A stretch of 64,000 bases of DNA from contig NZ_JANUGZ010000003.1 in NCBI RefSeq assembly GCF_024753205.1, positions 62,001-126,000 on the forward strand. The letters run 5' to 3'. The notes under the pieces are model-generated. The model did not search any database. It had not been told where the DNA came from and was given only the letters and a program-made list of their open reading frames with translations. A program made the translations under genes and the position numbers. Positions 37,075 to 45,547 of this stretch are shown here, one piece after another. How positions within the stretch are numbered: position 1 is the stretch's first letter; each line of letters begins with the position of its first letter. The DNA is from Massilia aurea (lineage in GTDB: Bacteria > Pseudomonadota > Gammaproteobacteria > Burkholderiales > Burkholderiaceae_D).

Positions 37075-37107
37075 GGTGGACGGGTCCCCCGTCCACGCGT
37101 TCAACGA
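37071..37107 (+). repeat. 37-bp hairpin repeat, copy 1
   Basis: GTAGGGTGGACGG, a 5-base spacer, CCGTCCAC, then GCGTTCAACGA. The inner GTGGACGG / CCGTCCAC arms form a hairpin. It overlaps the stop codon of the preceding gene. A second copy, inverted, is at 54326-54362 and differs only in the spacer. This looks like a REP-type dispersed element. Confidence 0.8.
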
Positions 37108-37250
37108 ACGTCGATGCCGCCAGATAGTCAACGTCATCAGAACACCCACCCCGTCCATTCCCCGATTTGTGCAGGCTGTCGCAGGATACTGGCCCTGACG
37201 CGCCCCGCGCGTTAAAGTTGCATCATTCCAACGGCCGCCGCTTCGGGCCG

Positions 37251-38564
37251 ATGCAACATCCTCCGACGATCGACGACGCCATGCAAGCACGCAGCACGAC
37301 ACAGCACCATCTGGCCGGCACCCTGTCCTGGCTCTACCGCGCCTTCGACGGCGTGGCGACCTGGGTCACCCAGCTGTCATGGTGGAAGTTTCTTCTTTTT
37401 GCCGGCCTGACGCTGACCGCTGCCGGCATCCTGCAGGAAGAACTGTTCAACGGCCCGGCCGAAGAAGAAATCGCCCGCGCCGAGCGCGAATCCGGCCGCC
37501 GCAGCGACGCCAGCATCCTGATCGACGAGAGCGGCATCCGTTTCAATCCCCGCACCCGGACCCGCGCGGCCGAGCCGGTCCCGGCAACGACACCGGAAAC
37601 GCCCGAAGTCCCCGCCGTGCCGGACACACCCGATGCACCACCGGGCCCGCCAGTGACGGCGACGGCACCCTCCTCGACCGCTGGCGCCGTGAACATTTCG
37701 CCGAACAGTGACTCGGTCCACATCGAACTGCCGCCGCAAATTGGCGAAGAATTGTCGAACGCCATCGAGGCCGCCGTCGAAGACGCCGCCGAGCAAAAAG
37801 TGTCGCGCTATCACAAGCAGGCATCTACCTGGTTCATGAACTTTGTCGTGCTGTTGCTGCTGGCGCTGTTCGGCACCAAGGCGCTGGTCGGCGGCAAGAA
37901 GCGCGCCGATGCTGAAGCCCAGGTGGCCAACGCGGCCGCCGAGCGCGAGGCGATGCAGCGCCAGCTGATGGAAACCAAAATGCAGATGATGCAGGCACAG
38001 GTCGAGCCGCACTTTTTATTCAACACGCTGGCGTCGGTCGAGCACCTGATCCGCGTCGATCCGCCGCGCGCGTCGGCCATGCAGCGCAGCCTGATCCAGT
38101 ACCTGCGCGCGGTGCTGCCGCAAATGCGCGACAACGCCGTGGTGACGGGCCTGGGGCGTGAGGTCGACATGGTCAATGCCTACCTGGACCTTCTCAAGAT
38201 GCGGATGGAAGAACGCCTGAGCGTCAACCTGCGCGTGCCGGACGGCCTGCGCAGCGCGGCCTTCCCGCCGATGATGCTGCAGTCGATGGTCGAAAACGCC
38301 ATCAAGCACGGGCTGGAATGCAAACCTGAAGGCGGCACCCTGAACATCGTCGCCGAGGTCGTCGACAGCCGCCTGCGCGTGACCGTGGCCGACGACGGCG
38401 TGGGCTTTGGCGTGATGCCGAGCGACGGCACCGGACTGGGCCTGCAGACGATCCGCGAACGCCTGAAGCTGCTGCATGGCGAGGCCGGCTGGCTGCATAT
38501 CGGCGCCAACAGCCCGAGCGGCGTGATCGCGACGATCGAAGTGCCGTACCAGTTGTCCAAGTAA
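37251..38564 (+). CDS. LytS/AlgZ-type membrane sensor histidine kinase
   Basis: 437 residues from the ATG at 37251; ATGs at 37167 and 37281 are alternatives and none has a strong ribosome-binding site. Two membrane helices (about 45-63 and 195-214) enclose an extracytoplasmic segment of about 130 residues that is Pro/Thr-rich in its centre. A coiled linker leads to the His_kinase domain with EPHFLFNTL (phospho-accepting His254) and a C-terminal ATPase with ENAIKHG and GLGLQTIRERL. It precedes a LytTR response regulator by 104 bases, its probable partner. The signal is unknown. Confidence 0.92.
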   Translation: MQHPPTIDDAMQARSTTQHHLAGTLSWLYRAFDGVATWVTQLSWWKFLLFAGLTLTAAGILQEELFNGPAEEEIARAERESGRRSDASILIDESGIRFNPRTRTRAAEPVPATTPETPEVPAVPDTPDAPPGPPVTATAPSSTAGAVNISPNSDSVHIELPPQIGEELSNAIEAAVEDAAEQKVSRYHKQASTWFMNFVVLLLLALFGTKALVGGKKRADAEAQVANAAAEREAMQRQLMETKMQMMQAQVEPHFLFNTLASVEHLIRVDPPRASAMQRSLIQYLRAVLPQMRDNAVVTGLGREVDMVNAYLDLLKMRMEERLSVNLRVPDGLRSAAFPPMMLQSMVENAIKHGLECKPEGGTLNIVAEVVDSRLRVTVADDGVGFGVMPSDGTGLGLQTIRERLKLLHGEAGWLHIGANSPSGVIATIEVPYQLSK

Positions 38565-38616
38565 TCAGCTGGCAGGCGGGCAGCGGCGATCGATCGCTTG
38601 CCTGTAAATCAGTTTC

Positions 38617-38634
38617 ATTGAATAATCATTCAAT
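38617..38634. promoter_or_regulatory. AT-rich inverted repeat upstream of the LytTR regulator
   Basis: ATTGAAT-AATC-ATTCAAT, a perfect dyad of 7-bp arms, lies 34 bases before the regulator ATG in an AT-rich island (about 38604-38650). It could be an operator used by the regulator itself, or the region could hold its promoter. Confidence 0.4.
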
Positions 38635-38668
38635 CATATTTTCATAACAACACGCTCAAGAGACCACC

Positions 38669-39430
38669 ATGCCCACCGCAATCATTGCCGATGACGAAAG
38701 ACTGATGCGCGACCAGCTGCGCATGCGCCTGCAGGACGCCTGGCCCGAACTGCAGATCGTCGGCGAAGCGAAAAATGGTGACGAGGCGGTGCAACTGGTG
38801 GGCGAACTCAAGCCTGACCTGACGTTTCTGGACATCCGCATGCCGGGCAAGACCGGCATGGAAGCGGCGCGCGACATCGGCGACACGAGTCTGGTCGTGT
38901 TCGTCACGGCCTACGACCAGTACGCGGTGGAGGCGTTCGAGCGCGGCGCCATCGATTACGTCCTCAAGCCGACCGAGCCGGACCGCTTGCGGGTGACTGT
39001 CGACCGCCTGAAGGAGCGCCTGGAGCGGCCGCCGGCCAATGTGAACGACAGCGTCAGCGCCATGCTGAGCCAGCTGGCCGAAAAGATCGCCTCGCCCAAG
39101 CCGAAGCATCTGCAATGGATTCAGGCCAGCATCGGCCAGGACCTGCGCATGATTCCCGTCGAAGACATCCTGTTCTTCCGCTCGGACGAGAAATACACCA
39201 GCGTGCAGACGAGCGGCTTCGAGGCGCTGATCCGCAAGCCGGTGCGTGACCTGGCCGATGAGCTCGATCCTTCGTTGTTCTGGCAAATCCACCGCGCGAC
39301 ACTGGTCAACGTCAATGCCATCGAAGGCGTGACGCGCGATATCCGTGGCCGTCACCTCGTGATGGTCAAGGGCCGGCCCGAAAAGCTCGAAGTCAGCCGC
39401 AGTTTTTTGCACCTGTTCAAGCAGATGTGA
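38669..39430 (+). CDS. LytTR-family response regulator (AlgR/LytR-like)
   Basis: A 253-residue DNA-binding regulator. A receiver domain (about 1-120) has phospho-acceptor Asp55 in LTFLDIRMPG and Lys in VLKPTEPD. A linker leads to a LytTR domain (about 150-250: RMIPVEDILFFRSDEKYTSV, FWQIHRATLVNVNAI, LEVSRSFLHLFKQ). It follows the LytS-type kinase and should be phosphorylated by it. Target genes are unknown; LytTR pairs often control envelope, exopolysaccharide or autolysis functions. Confidence 0.95.
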   Translation: MPTAIIADDERLMRDQLRMRLQDAWPELQIVGEAKNGDEAVQLVGELKPDLTFLDIRMPGKTGMEAARDIGDTSLVVFVTAYDQYAVEAFERGAIDYVLKPTEPDRLRVTVDRLKERLERPPANVNDSVSAMLSQLAEKIASPKPKHLQWIQASIGQDLRMIPVEDILFFRSDEKYTSVQTSGFEALIRKPVRDLADELDPSLFWQIHRATLVNVNAIEGVTRDIRGRHLVMVKGRPEKLEVSRSFLHLFKQM

Positions 39431-39547
39431 CAGCGTTGCGGGGCGCGCGTGCTATTGCGCGCCTTGTGACCTCTCAAGGCCCCGCCGGGGCGGACGCGTA
39501 GTGTAGAAGGTCCGGCCCACGCCCGTGGCCTTCTCGCCCCTGCCCGC

Positions 39548-40654
39548 ATGAAACTCCAGCGCACGATGCACCTGCGGCGCAACCGCAGCCTTGACCAGCG
39601 CGCCGCGCACGCCTGCGACAGCCGGCGCATCCTGCACAGCGCCAGCGACGCCATCCTGTCAGTCGGCCACGACAACACGATCCTGCTGGCCAACCCGGCG
39701 GCGGCGCGCATGTTCGATACGGGCGTGGCCAGCCTGCAGGGCAGCCCGCTCGCGCGCTTCATCGTCGCACCCGGCGCCGATGCCCGCACCCCGCCCGATT
39801 ATTTTCCCGCCGGCCTCGGTCGCGCCGGCCGGCGCGCCACCGACTACGCCGTCACGGGCATCCGCAGCGACGGCGAACGCTTCCCCATTGAAGGGTCGAT
39901 CTCGAGCGTCGAGCACGAAGGCCGGCCGATCTACACGGTGATCCTGCGCGATGTGTCCGAGCGCCACCTGGTCCAGCAGACGCTGGCGCGCTCGCACGAC
40001 CAGCTGCGCCAGTTGTCGTCGGCACTGCAAAGCATCCGCGAAGAAGAGCGCACGCATATCGCGCGCGAGCTGCACGACGACCTCGGGCAACTGCTCGCCT
40101 CGCTGCGGATGGACCTCACGCTGCTGGCGCGGGTCGAGCGTTTGCCCGAGGCCAGCACGCCCCTGCTCGGCGGCATGGAAAGCAATCTGCTCACGGCCAT
40201 CGCATCGCTGCGCCGGATCGCCACCAACCTGCGCCCGCGCGCCCTCGACGAAGGCGGCCTGTACTTCGCGCTGCAGGGCTTGCGCGACGAATTCACCGAA
40301 CGCCACGGCATCGCTTGCACCGTCCTCGCCGACGAAGCCGAATTGCGGCTGGACGATGCGGCCAGCACCGCCATCTTTCGCATCGTGCAAGAAGCACTGA
40401 CCAATATCGCGCGCCATGCGGGCGCGCGACACGTGTGCGTAAACCTGTACCGCACCAATGGCGACCTGCTGCTGACGATCCAGGACGACGGCCGGGGCAT
40501 CCGCGCGCAAGACATGGGCAAGGCCGAATCGCTGGGCCTGATCGGCATGCGCGAGCGGGTCTGGGCCATGCAGGGCGACATCACGATCGGCGCCGACGAG
40601 CCGCCAGGAACGCGCATCGATATCGTGCTGCCCATTGCAGGCCACGTGGTTTGA
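39548..40654 (+). CDS. PAS-domain sensor histidine kinase of the HisKA_3 (NarX/DegS) type
   Basis: A 368-residue soluble kinase. A PAS domain (about 22-145: SASDAILSVGHDNTILLANPAA) is followed by HisKA_3 with ERTHIARELHDDLGQ (phospho-accepting His176) and a HATPase_c domain (EALTNIARHAGA, DDGRGI, GLIGMRERV). Kinases of this type normally pair with a LuxR/NarL-type regulator, but none is adjacent: the gene is between the LytTR regulator and a porin. It is therefore an orphan kinase within this window. The sensing domain is cytoplasmic. Confidence 0.92.
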   Translation: MKLQRTMHLRRNRSLDQRAAHACDSRRILHSASDAILSVGHDNTILLANPAAARMFDTGVASLQGSPLARFIVAPGADARTPPDYFPAGLGRAGRRATDYAVTGIRSDGERFPIEGSISSVEHEGRPIYTVILRDVSERHLVQQTLARSHDQLRQLSSALQSIREEERTHIARELHDDLGQLLASLRMDLTLLARVERLPEASTPLLGGMESNLLTAIASLRRIATNLRPRALDEGGLYFALQGLRDEFTERHGIACTVLADEAELRLDDAASTAIFRIVQEALTNIARHAGARHVCVNLYRTNGDLLLTIQDDGRGIRAQDMGKAESLGLIGMRERVWAMQGDITIGADEPPGTRIDIVLPIAGHVV

Positions 40655-40805
40655 TGCATGAAGAATCGGGCGCGATGATCGTCCTATTGCATAAAAACAA
40701 CAGTGCCAAGCTGTCATGAACTCGACACATAGTCTCGATAAGATCGCTGTCGATCTGAGTTGATTACAAACTCAACATCTTGTCGAAACCACACTGGAGA
40801 TCTTC

Positions 40806-41846
40806 ATGAAGTATAAGTTCCTGGCCGCCGCCGTGCTGTCATCCCTGCCACTGTTCGCATCCGCCCAAACCAACGTCCAGATCTATGGCGTGATGGACGC
40901 GGCCGTCGCTCTCGAGGACACCGATGTGCCGGGTGAAGACCGTCGTACCACCGTCAGCTCGGGCAACCAGTCGAGCAGCCGTCTGGGCTTCCGCGGTACC
41001 GAAGATCTCGGCAATGGCCTGAAAGCCCTGTTCAACATCGAAGCCGGCGTTGCGCTGGACACCGGCGCCACCGACACGCAAACCTTCGGCCGCCGCGCCG
41101 TGGTCGGCCTGCAAGGCAACTTCGGTACCGTGACCCTGGGCCGCGAGTACTCGCCAATCGCTGCTGTCGCCGCCGCATCGGACATCAACGGCCAGGGCAT
41201 GTACGGCAGCAACCTGTCGGCCTTCGGCACCAACCGTCTGACCCGTCGTCTGTCGAACTCGATCAACTACAAATCGAACGACCTGTCGGGCTTCGTCGTC
41301 AACGCCGCCTACTCGACCGCTGAAAAAGCCGTGGAACCATCGGGCGACTTGCTGGGCATCGCGCTGGAATACAAGATCGGCGGCCTGTACCTGGGCGCCG
41401 GTTACCACGCCATCGAGCGCCTGGCCTCGGGCGACGACAAGGAAATGGCATTTGGCGCCGGCTACAAATTCGGCGACTTCGAAATCAAGGGTAACTACCT
41501 GGAAGCCGAACTGGAAGGCACCACCGCCACTAACGGCGTCGAGTACAAGAACGCCAACATCGGCGCGTCGTACGCACTGGGCGCGAACAAGTTCTTCCTG
41601 AACTTCCAGCAGCAAAAGCTGAACAACGGCGCCAAAGGCAACACCGTGGCCGTGTCGTACACCTACACGCTGTCAAAGCGCACCAACTTCTACGGTACCT
41701 ACGCCCAGCTGAGCAACAACAACCGCGCCGCGTTCGGCATCAACGCATCGTCGAACAACGTGACCCCGGTCTCGACCAACCCGGCCATCAGCGCCCTGAG
41801 CGCCGATCCATCGGTGCTGACCGTCGGTATCCGTCACGCGTTCTAA
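40806..41846 (+). CDS. Gram-negative general porin
   Basis: A 346-residue outer-membrane beta-barrel of the betaproteobacterial porin family. A Sec signal peptide (MKYKFLAAAVLSSLPLFASA) is cut before QTNVQIYGVMDAA, the usual mature start. SSRLGFRGTEDLGNGLKA is the conserved segment after strand 2, and the protein ends in HAF, the terminal Phe recognised for outer-membrane assembly. GGAG precedes the ATG. The 151-base upstream gap holds a small inverted repeat (GAGTT...AACTC, 40757-40773). It has its own terminator. Its solute specificity is unknown. Confidence 0.95.
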   Translation: MKYKFLAAAVLSSLPLFASAQTNVQIYGVMDAAVALEDTDVPGEDRRTTVSSGNQSSSRLGFRGTEDLGNGLKALFNIEAGVALDTGATDTQTFGRRAVVGLQGNFGTVTLGREYSPIAAVAAASDINGQGMYGSNLSAFGTNRLTRRLSNSINYKSNDLSGFVVNAAYSTAEKAVEPSGDLLGIALEYKIGGLYLGAGYHAIERLASGDDKEMAFGAGYKFGDFEIKGNYLEAELEGTTATNGVEYKNANIGASYALGANKFFLNFQQQKLNNGAKGNTVAVSYTYTLSKRTNFYGTYAQLSNNNRAAFGINASSNNVTPVSTNPAISALSADPSVLTVGIRHAF

Positions 41847-41918
41847 GCATGGCGCCGCACATGCCGCCAACGGCGGCGTGTGACGGACGCTCTCAGTTCC
41901 TGCGTTTGTGGGAATTTT

Positions 41919-41944
41919 TAATGCCGGCGCTGCCGGCATTTTTC
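41919..41944 (+). terminator. Rho-independent terminator of the porin gene
   Basis: AATGCCGG-CGCTG-CCGGCATT followed by TTTTC, 73 bases past the porin stop. An upstream A/T tract makes it partly symmetrical. Confidence 0.8.
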
Positions 41945-42264
41945 ATTGTCCGGTCGTTGCCATCTGATCTGGTGCCTGCCTCGCCTTTGCGCGAGGTTAC
42001 CGCTCGGCTCTCTGGATTTGATACGAATCTGAAAACGACCAGACGAATCGCGTGTCATGTCGTTTGCATCTAACTTTTTGCGCCAATAGTCAATTTAGTC
42101 AGGATCATGGTTTTACGCTTGCCGTTCAAATCACCCGACCTAAACTCCACTCTGACTCACGACAGCCTCAAACGTGGTCAATGTTTTTCCCGACGACAGG
42201 CATCACGCCCTTCTTGCGCAACGCCAGAACAGGCGTCACTACCTATATTTCATAAGGAAATATC
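41945..42264. other. Non-coding stretch between porin and small secreted protein
   Basis: About 320 bases with lower GC than the flanks. A small stem, CCTCGC-CTTT-GCGCGAGG, lies near 41978-41996. Short open frames here have no ribosome-binding site and no recognisable protein character. AAGGA at the right end belongs to the gene at 42265. Nothing else was recognised. Confidence 0.5.
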
Positions 42265-42687
42265 ATGCGCATTTCATCTGTTTTGCTTCCCGCAACCCTG
42301 CTTCTTCTCGCTTCGACTGCTGGCGCGCAGTCCTGGCCTTATCCACAAAGTGACACGGCGCCAGTCACGTCCGTGGTTGTCAGCGCAGCAGCAAAGCCGG
42401 TTCGGATCCAGGAAGAACAAGCCCGGCAAATTGCCGGAACCTACGACCTGGCGAATGGCTGGCGCCTGAAAGTACGACCAGGCACCCGCACGATCGAGAC
42501 TAAAATCGATAAACAGCAACCGATGCGTCTGCTTGCTGTCGCCCCCTATAAATTCGTGTCGGGAGATGGCCGAGTCACCATGGAATTCAATCGTGGCGAA
42601 TTCGGCGACGACATGCTCATGACCTACGCGCCAGACCCGCGCTTTGCTGATATGGTGGTGATCTCATCGGCTGTTGCGCAGCACTAG
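42265..42687 (+). CDS. Small secreted protein of unknown function
   Basis: A 140-residue protein with a clear Sec signal peptide (MRISSVLLPATLLLLASTAGAQ) and AAGGA 7 bases before the ATG. The mature part has the segment RQIAGTYDLANGWRLKVRP, a short beta-rich region and no cysteines. It is probably periplasmic or on the cell surface. Codon use and GC are lower than average for the window. No family is recognised, and no neighbour suggests a job. Confidence 0.72.
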   Translation: MRISSVLLPATLLLLASTAGAQSWPYPQSDTAPVTSVVVSAAAKPVRIQEEQARQIAGTYDLANGWRLKVRPGTRTIETKIDKQQPMRLLAVAPYKFVSGDGRVTMEFNRGEFGDDMLMTYAPDPRFADMVVISSAVAQH

Positions 42688-42808
42688 TGAAGGACCATGA
42701 CTGGCCACTGCCCAGCCAAGGCCTCTGCCGATCAATCATAATGCGGCTTCTCAATACAGCGGGTTGCCGCGTTATTCCCAACCAGACGTTCCGGACATTT
42801 GGCGATAT

Positions 42809-43246
42809 TCAGCAGGGCTGCGCGGGCGCCGCCACGCTGACGACTGGAAACAAACGGTCATAGGCAAGATTGAACAGAAAGCCGTAGACCAGATAAAACG
42901 TCACGATAGCAATATCCATCAGTAGCGCAGCCCACAGGCCAATCCCCAGATACCAGGCGATCAGCGGGATCAGCATGGCAACCAGGCCGGCTTCGAACAG
43001 AAAGGTATGCGTGACCCGTATCGCCATCGTCTTTTCGACGCTGCCGCGCAGACGCAGCATGGCGCGGTCAAATCCAACGTTGAACACGAAATTCCAGAGT
43101 GTGGCGATCGTGGCCGAGAAAATGCCGATGACGCCCATGTCCTGCACGGGCTGGTCGAACAAGACGGCAGATCCCGGGATAAAGATGGCCAGAGCCACTG
43201 CCTCGAAAAGAAGCGCGTGCCGCACGCGATCGGCGAATGTACGCAT
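42809..43246 (-). CDS. PACE-family (AceI-like) efflux transporter
   Basis: A 145-residue inner-membrane protein of four helices, standard for PACE pumps. The two tandem transporter repeats each start with the family motif: RVRHALLFEA (about 7-16) and RVTHTFLFEAG (about 77-87). LWNFVFN and FNLAYDRLFP follow in the respective halves. The Glu in FE corresponds to the proton-coupling Glu15 of AceI. Known members export chlorhexidine, and some export acriflavine, proflavine or short diamines. It diverges from a LysR regulator at 43393, the same arrangement as AceI/AceR. Confidence 0.93.
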   Translation of the reverse strand: MRTFADRVRHALLFEAVALAIFIPGSAVLFDQPVQDMGVIGIFSATIATLWNFVFNVGFDRAMLRLRGSVEKTMAIRVTHTFLFEAGLVAMLIPLIAWYLGIGLWAALLMDIAIVTFYLVYGFLFNLAYDRLFPVVSVAAPAQPC

Positions 43247-43392
43247 GTAAATCCTTGTTATTGTTGGTGGGGCTTATGGCAGGCAGATGTTGAGCAGTAC
43301 GTTCAAACGCTGGACCGGCAAAGCAAGGCAAGATCATCCCATAGTCTATAAATGCACACATAGCCAAGAAACTGAGGCATCATGGTGCAAAT

Positions 43393-44286
43393 ATGAAACA
43401 CTTGAACTGGGACGACCTGCGCTTGCTGGCACTCATCGCACAAGAAGGCACGTTGCGCGGTGCGGCGCGAAGGGCGGGATTGAGCCCTGCCACACTGTCG
43501 CGAAGGCTCGACCAGCTCGAGGAGGCGGTCGGCCAGAAGCTTGTCGAGCGCCATCAAGGTGGTTGCGTTCCAACGACGTTTGGCGTGGACATGTTCGCAC
43601 TGGCCGAACAGATGAGCGATATCGCGCTGGAAGTCGAGCATGCACAGGCGCGACAGAATGCAAGTTCTGCGTCGGGCGTGGTACGCATCAATACCGACGA
43701 ATGGCTCTCGTACTTCCTCACTACCCGCTTTGCACCGTTCCATGACGCCTATCCGGATGTGGAGGTCGAGATCGTTACCTCCCACCGGCCCTATAACCTG
43801 GCACGGCGCGAAGCCGATATCGCAATTCGTCCTTACCGGCCCGAACAGCTCGACCTCGTGGCGCGCCAGGTCGGCACGCTGTCGTTTGGACTGTATGGCA
43901 GCCAGGCGATCGCAACGCGTTATGCCGAGGCCATAGCGAACCAGAACTGGACAGGCGTGCCATTCGTGGGCTTCGACGAGCCACGTGCCGAGTTCCAGTC
44001 CGATCAGTGGCTACGGGCGCTGCCCGGTGCGCCTGCACCCTGGATGCGCTGCAGCTATGGCCTTGGCATCCTTGATGGTGTAACGCACGGCGCCGGTCTG
44101 GGTGTGCTGGCCTCGTTTCTGGCAAGCGAAGCACATGGCCTCGTCACGGCAATCCCGCATATTCCCGAATTAGATCAGGCGATCTGGCTCTCGATGCATC
44201 GCACGGTGCGAACGACTGCGCGCGTCAGGGCGGTGGTCGATTTCGTGGGGCTGCTGTTCGCGCAGTACCACGAGGGCGAAGGTTGA
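43393..44286 (+). CDS. LysR-family transcriptional regulator
   Basis: A 297-residue regulator with an N-terminal winged helix (about 5-65: GTLRGAARRAGLSPATLSRRLDQLEEAVG) and a C-terminal effector-binding domain (about 90-290). Compared with most LysR proteins the helix reads LSPATLSRR, typical of the subgroup often linked to small-molecule efflux or detoxification. It diverges from the PACE pump over 146 bases and probably controls it. The effector is unknown. Confidence 0.92.
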   Translation: MKHLNWDDLRLLALIAQEGTLRGAARRAGLSPATLSRRLDQLEEAVGQKLVERHQGGCVPTTFGVDMFALAEQMSDIALEVEHAQARQNASSASGVVRINTDEWLSYFLTTRFAPFHDAYPDVEVEIVTSHRPYNLARREADIAIRPYRPEQLDLVARQVGTLSFGLYGSQAIATRYAEAIANQNWTGVPFVGFDEPRAEFQSDQWLRALPGAPAPWMRCSYGLGILDGVTHGAGLGVLASFLASEAHGLVTAIPHIPELDQAIWLSMHRTVRTTARVRAVVDFVGLLFAQYHEGEG

Positions 44287-44296
44287 TGCGTAAAAA

Positions 44297-44321
44297 AACC
44301 CGCGACACTCGCGGGTTCTTT
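44297..44321 (+). terminator. Terminator of the LysR gene, possibly bidirectional
   Basis: AACCCGCGA-CAC-TCGCGGGTT with CTTTT downstream, 10 bases past the stop; the opposite strand also has a run of seven T residues, so it could also end the leftward gene at 44404. Confidence 0.85.
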
Positions 44322-44403
44322 TATGCGGCCAAACGATGATCGGTTCTTGCCGCCTCTGATACAGGTGTTCTGTGGGTCCCGGTTTGCACCGCTCCCCGCG
44401 CCC

Positions 44404-44694
44404 TTACTTTGCCTTGACGTCGTCCTTGCTCTCGGCTTTCGCCGTTGCCTTGGCTTCCTTGTCGGCTTGTGCTACCGCTTTCGCATCGGCCTTGCTGACC
44501 TTCTTGACCAGCTTGCCGTCGGTTTGCGTGCTGCCCTTCAGATTCTCGTTAGGGACAAATGTAGCTTTCGGGGTCTTGGTGTCCGTCGTGGCGTGTGCTT
44601 CTGGCGTCGCTGACGACGAATGCGTGGCTGGCGTCTGGGCGAAGGCAGCGGTGGCAAACAGACCTGCAATCAGGGTAACAGTCAATTTTTTCAT
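44404..44694 (-). CDS. Small secreted Lys/Ala-rich protein
   Basis: A 96-residue protein with a Sec signal peptide (MKKLTVTLIAGLFATAAFAQ). The mature 76 residues are rich in Ala, Lys, Thr and Asp with no cysteine; the last 35 are almost only Lys/Ala/Asp/Glu (KADAKAVAQADKEAKATAKA). It probably stays unstructured or helical in the periplasm, perhaps binding an anionic surface. It has a purine-rich ribosome-binding site (AAGGAG) before the ATG. No family is recognised, and it stands alone. Confidence 0.7.
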   Translation of the reverse strand: MKKLTVTLIAGLFATAAFAQTPATHSSSATPEAHATTDTKTPKATFVPNENLKGSTQTDGKLVKKVSKADAKAVAQADKEAKATAKAESKDDVKAK

Positions 44695-44827
44695 GGTGCA
44701 GCTCCTTGGGTGGTGGTTTGGAAGTGCATGTTTTCCATGCTACTGACCAATCAACGATGAGCTTGCCATTCTGTTGACCGACTTAACAAATGCTTACATT
44801 TATTGGGTGGAGCGATGATCTGCTTAG

Positions 44828-45370
44828 TCATGCTAGAGCGCGCCTGGCGCGGACCTTGCGCCATAGCACGCGCCACGCGGTATGCACCATCCATGAAAAC
44901 AGCGCGACCATGGCGCCGAATAGTGCTGGCAAGATCGGCCCGATCACGAACCCCATGCCGAAAACGAATCCAAGCACATACTCGCCATGCCACAGGCGCA
45001 GCACGAGGGCCAGGGCCAGCAGACCGAAGAAAGCATAGTCAACCAGCGTGCTGCCGTGCGAGAACAGGAGCGACAATACGAGGCCATAAGCCAGGGCACA
45101 TACGAATGCGGCCAGCGCTGCAAACCCCTTCGCGCTGTACTGAGCGCTGCGCTCACTGCGGCGGCGCAACTGGGTCATGGTCCACCACGTCAACAGCGGA
45201 ATCAGGAGCAGTCCCCACCAGTTCGAGACAGCGGGCAGATCCGGATTGGCCAGCAGGTGGTGGGACCGAACGCCACCGTTCAGATATTCCCATGCCAGGA
45301 TGCCGGCTTCGGCGCCAAACGCGAGCAACGTAAGCAGGATGCGGCGATCGCTGACTGAAACGGCTGGCAT
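44828..45370 (-). CDS. Integral membrane protein of unknown function
   Basis: A 180-residue protein with about five hydrophobic helices (about 10-28, 50-66, 80-103, 108-124, 130-160) and a strongly basic C-terminus (WRVLWRKVRARRALA). The start at 45370 is chosen because GGGGGA lies 5 bases upstream; an ATG nine codons earlier has no such site. The order of helices and charge suggests an inner-membrane protein. No family was recognised and the neighbours give no clue. Confidence 0.75.
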   Translation of the reverse strand: MPAVSVSDRRILLTLLAFGAEAGILAWEYLNGGVRSHHLLANPDLPAVSNWWGLLLIPLLTWWTMTQLRRRSERSAQYSAKGFAALAAFVCALAYGLVLSLLFSHGSTLVDYAFFGLLALALVLRLWHGEYVLGFVFGMGFVIGPILPALFGAMVALFSWMVHTAWRVLWRKVRARRALA

Positions 45371-45547
45371 GATTCCCCCGGATGGCAAGTCGATCAAGTG
45401 GCCGACGCTCCGCCACTGGCGCAGATTGCAGGTACAAGCGGACTACCCTACCAGAAGCCACGACCGGAATCTACGGCCCGGACTGATTCCATGCCGCTGT
45501 CATACTGTGCAACGACATCTGGGCCGACCTGTCATGGCAAGCAGGAT

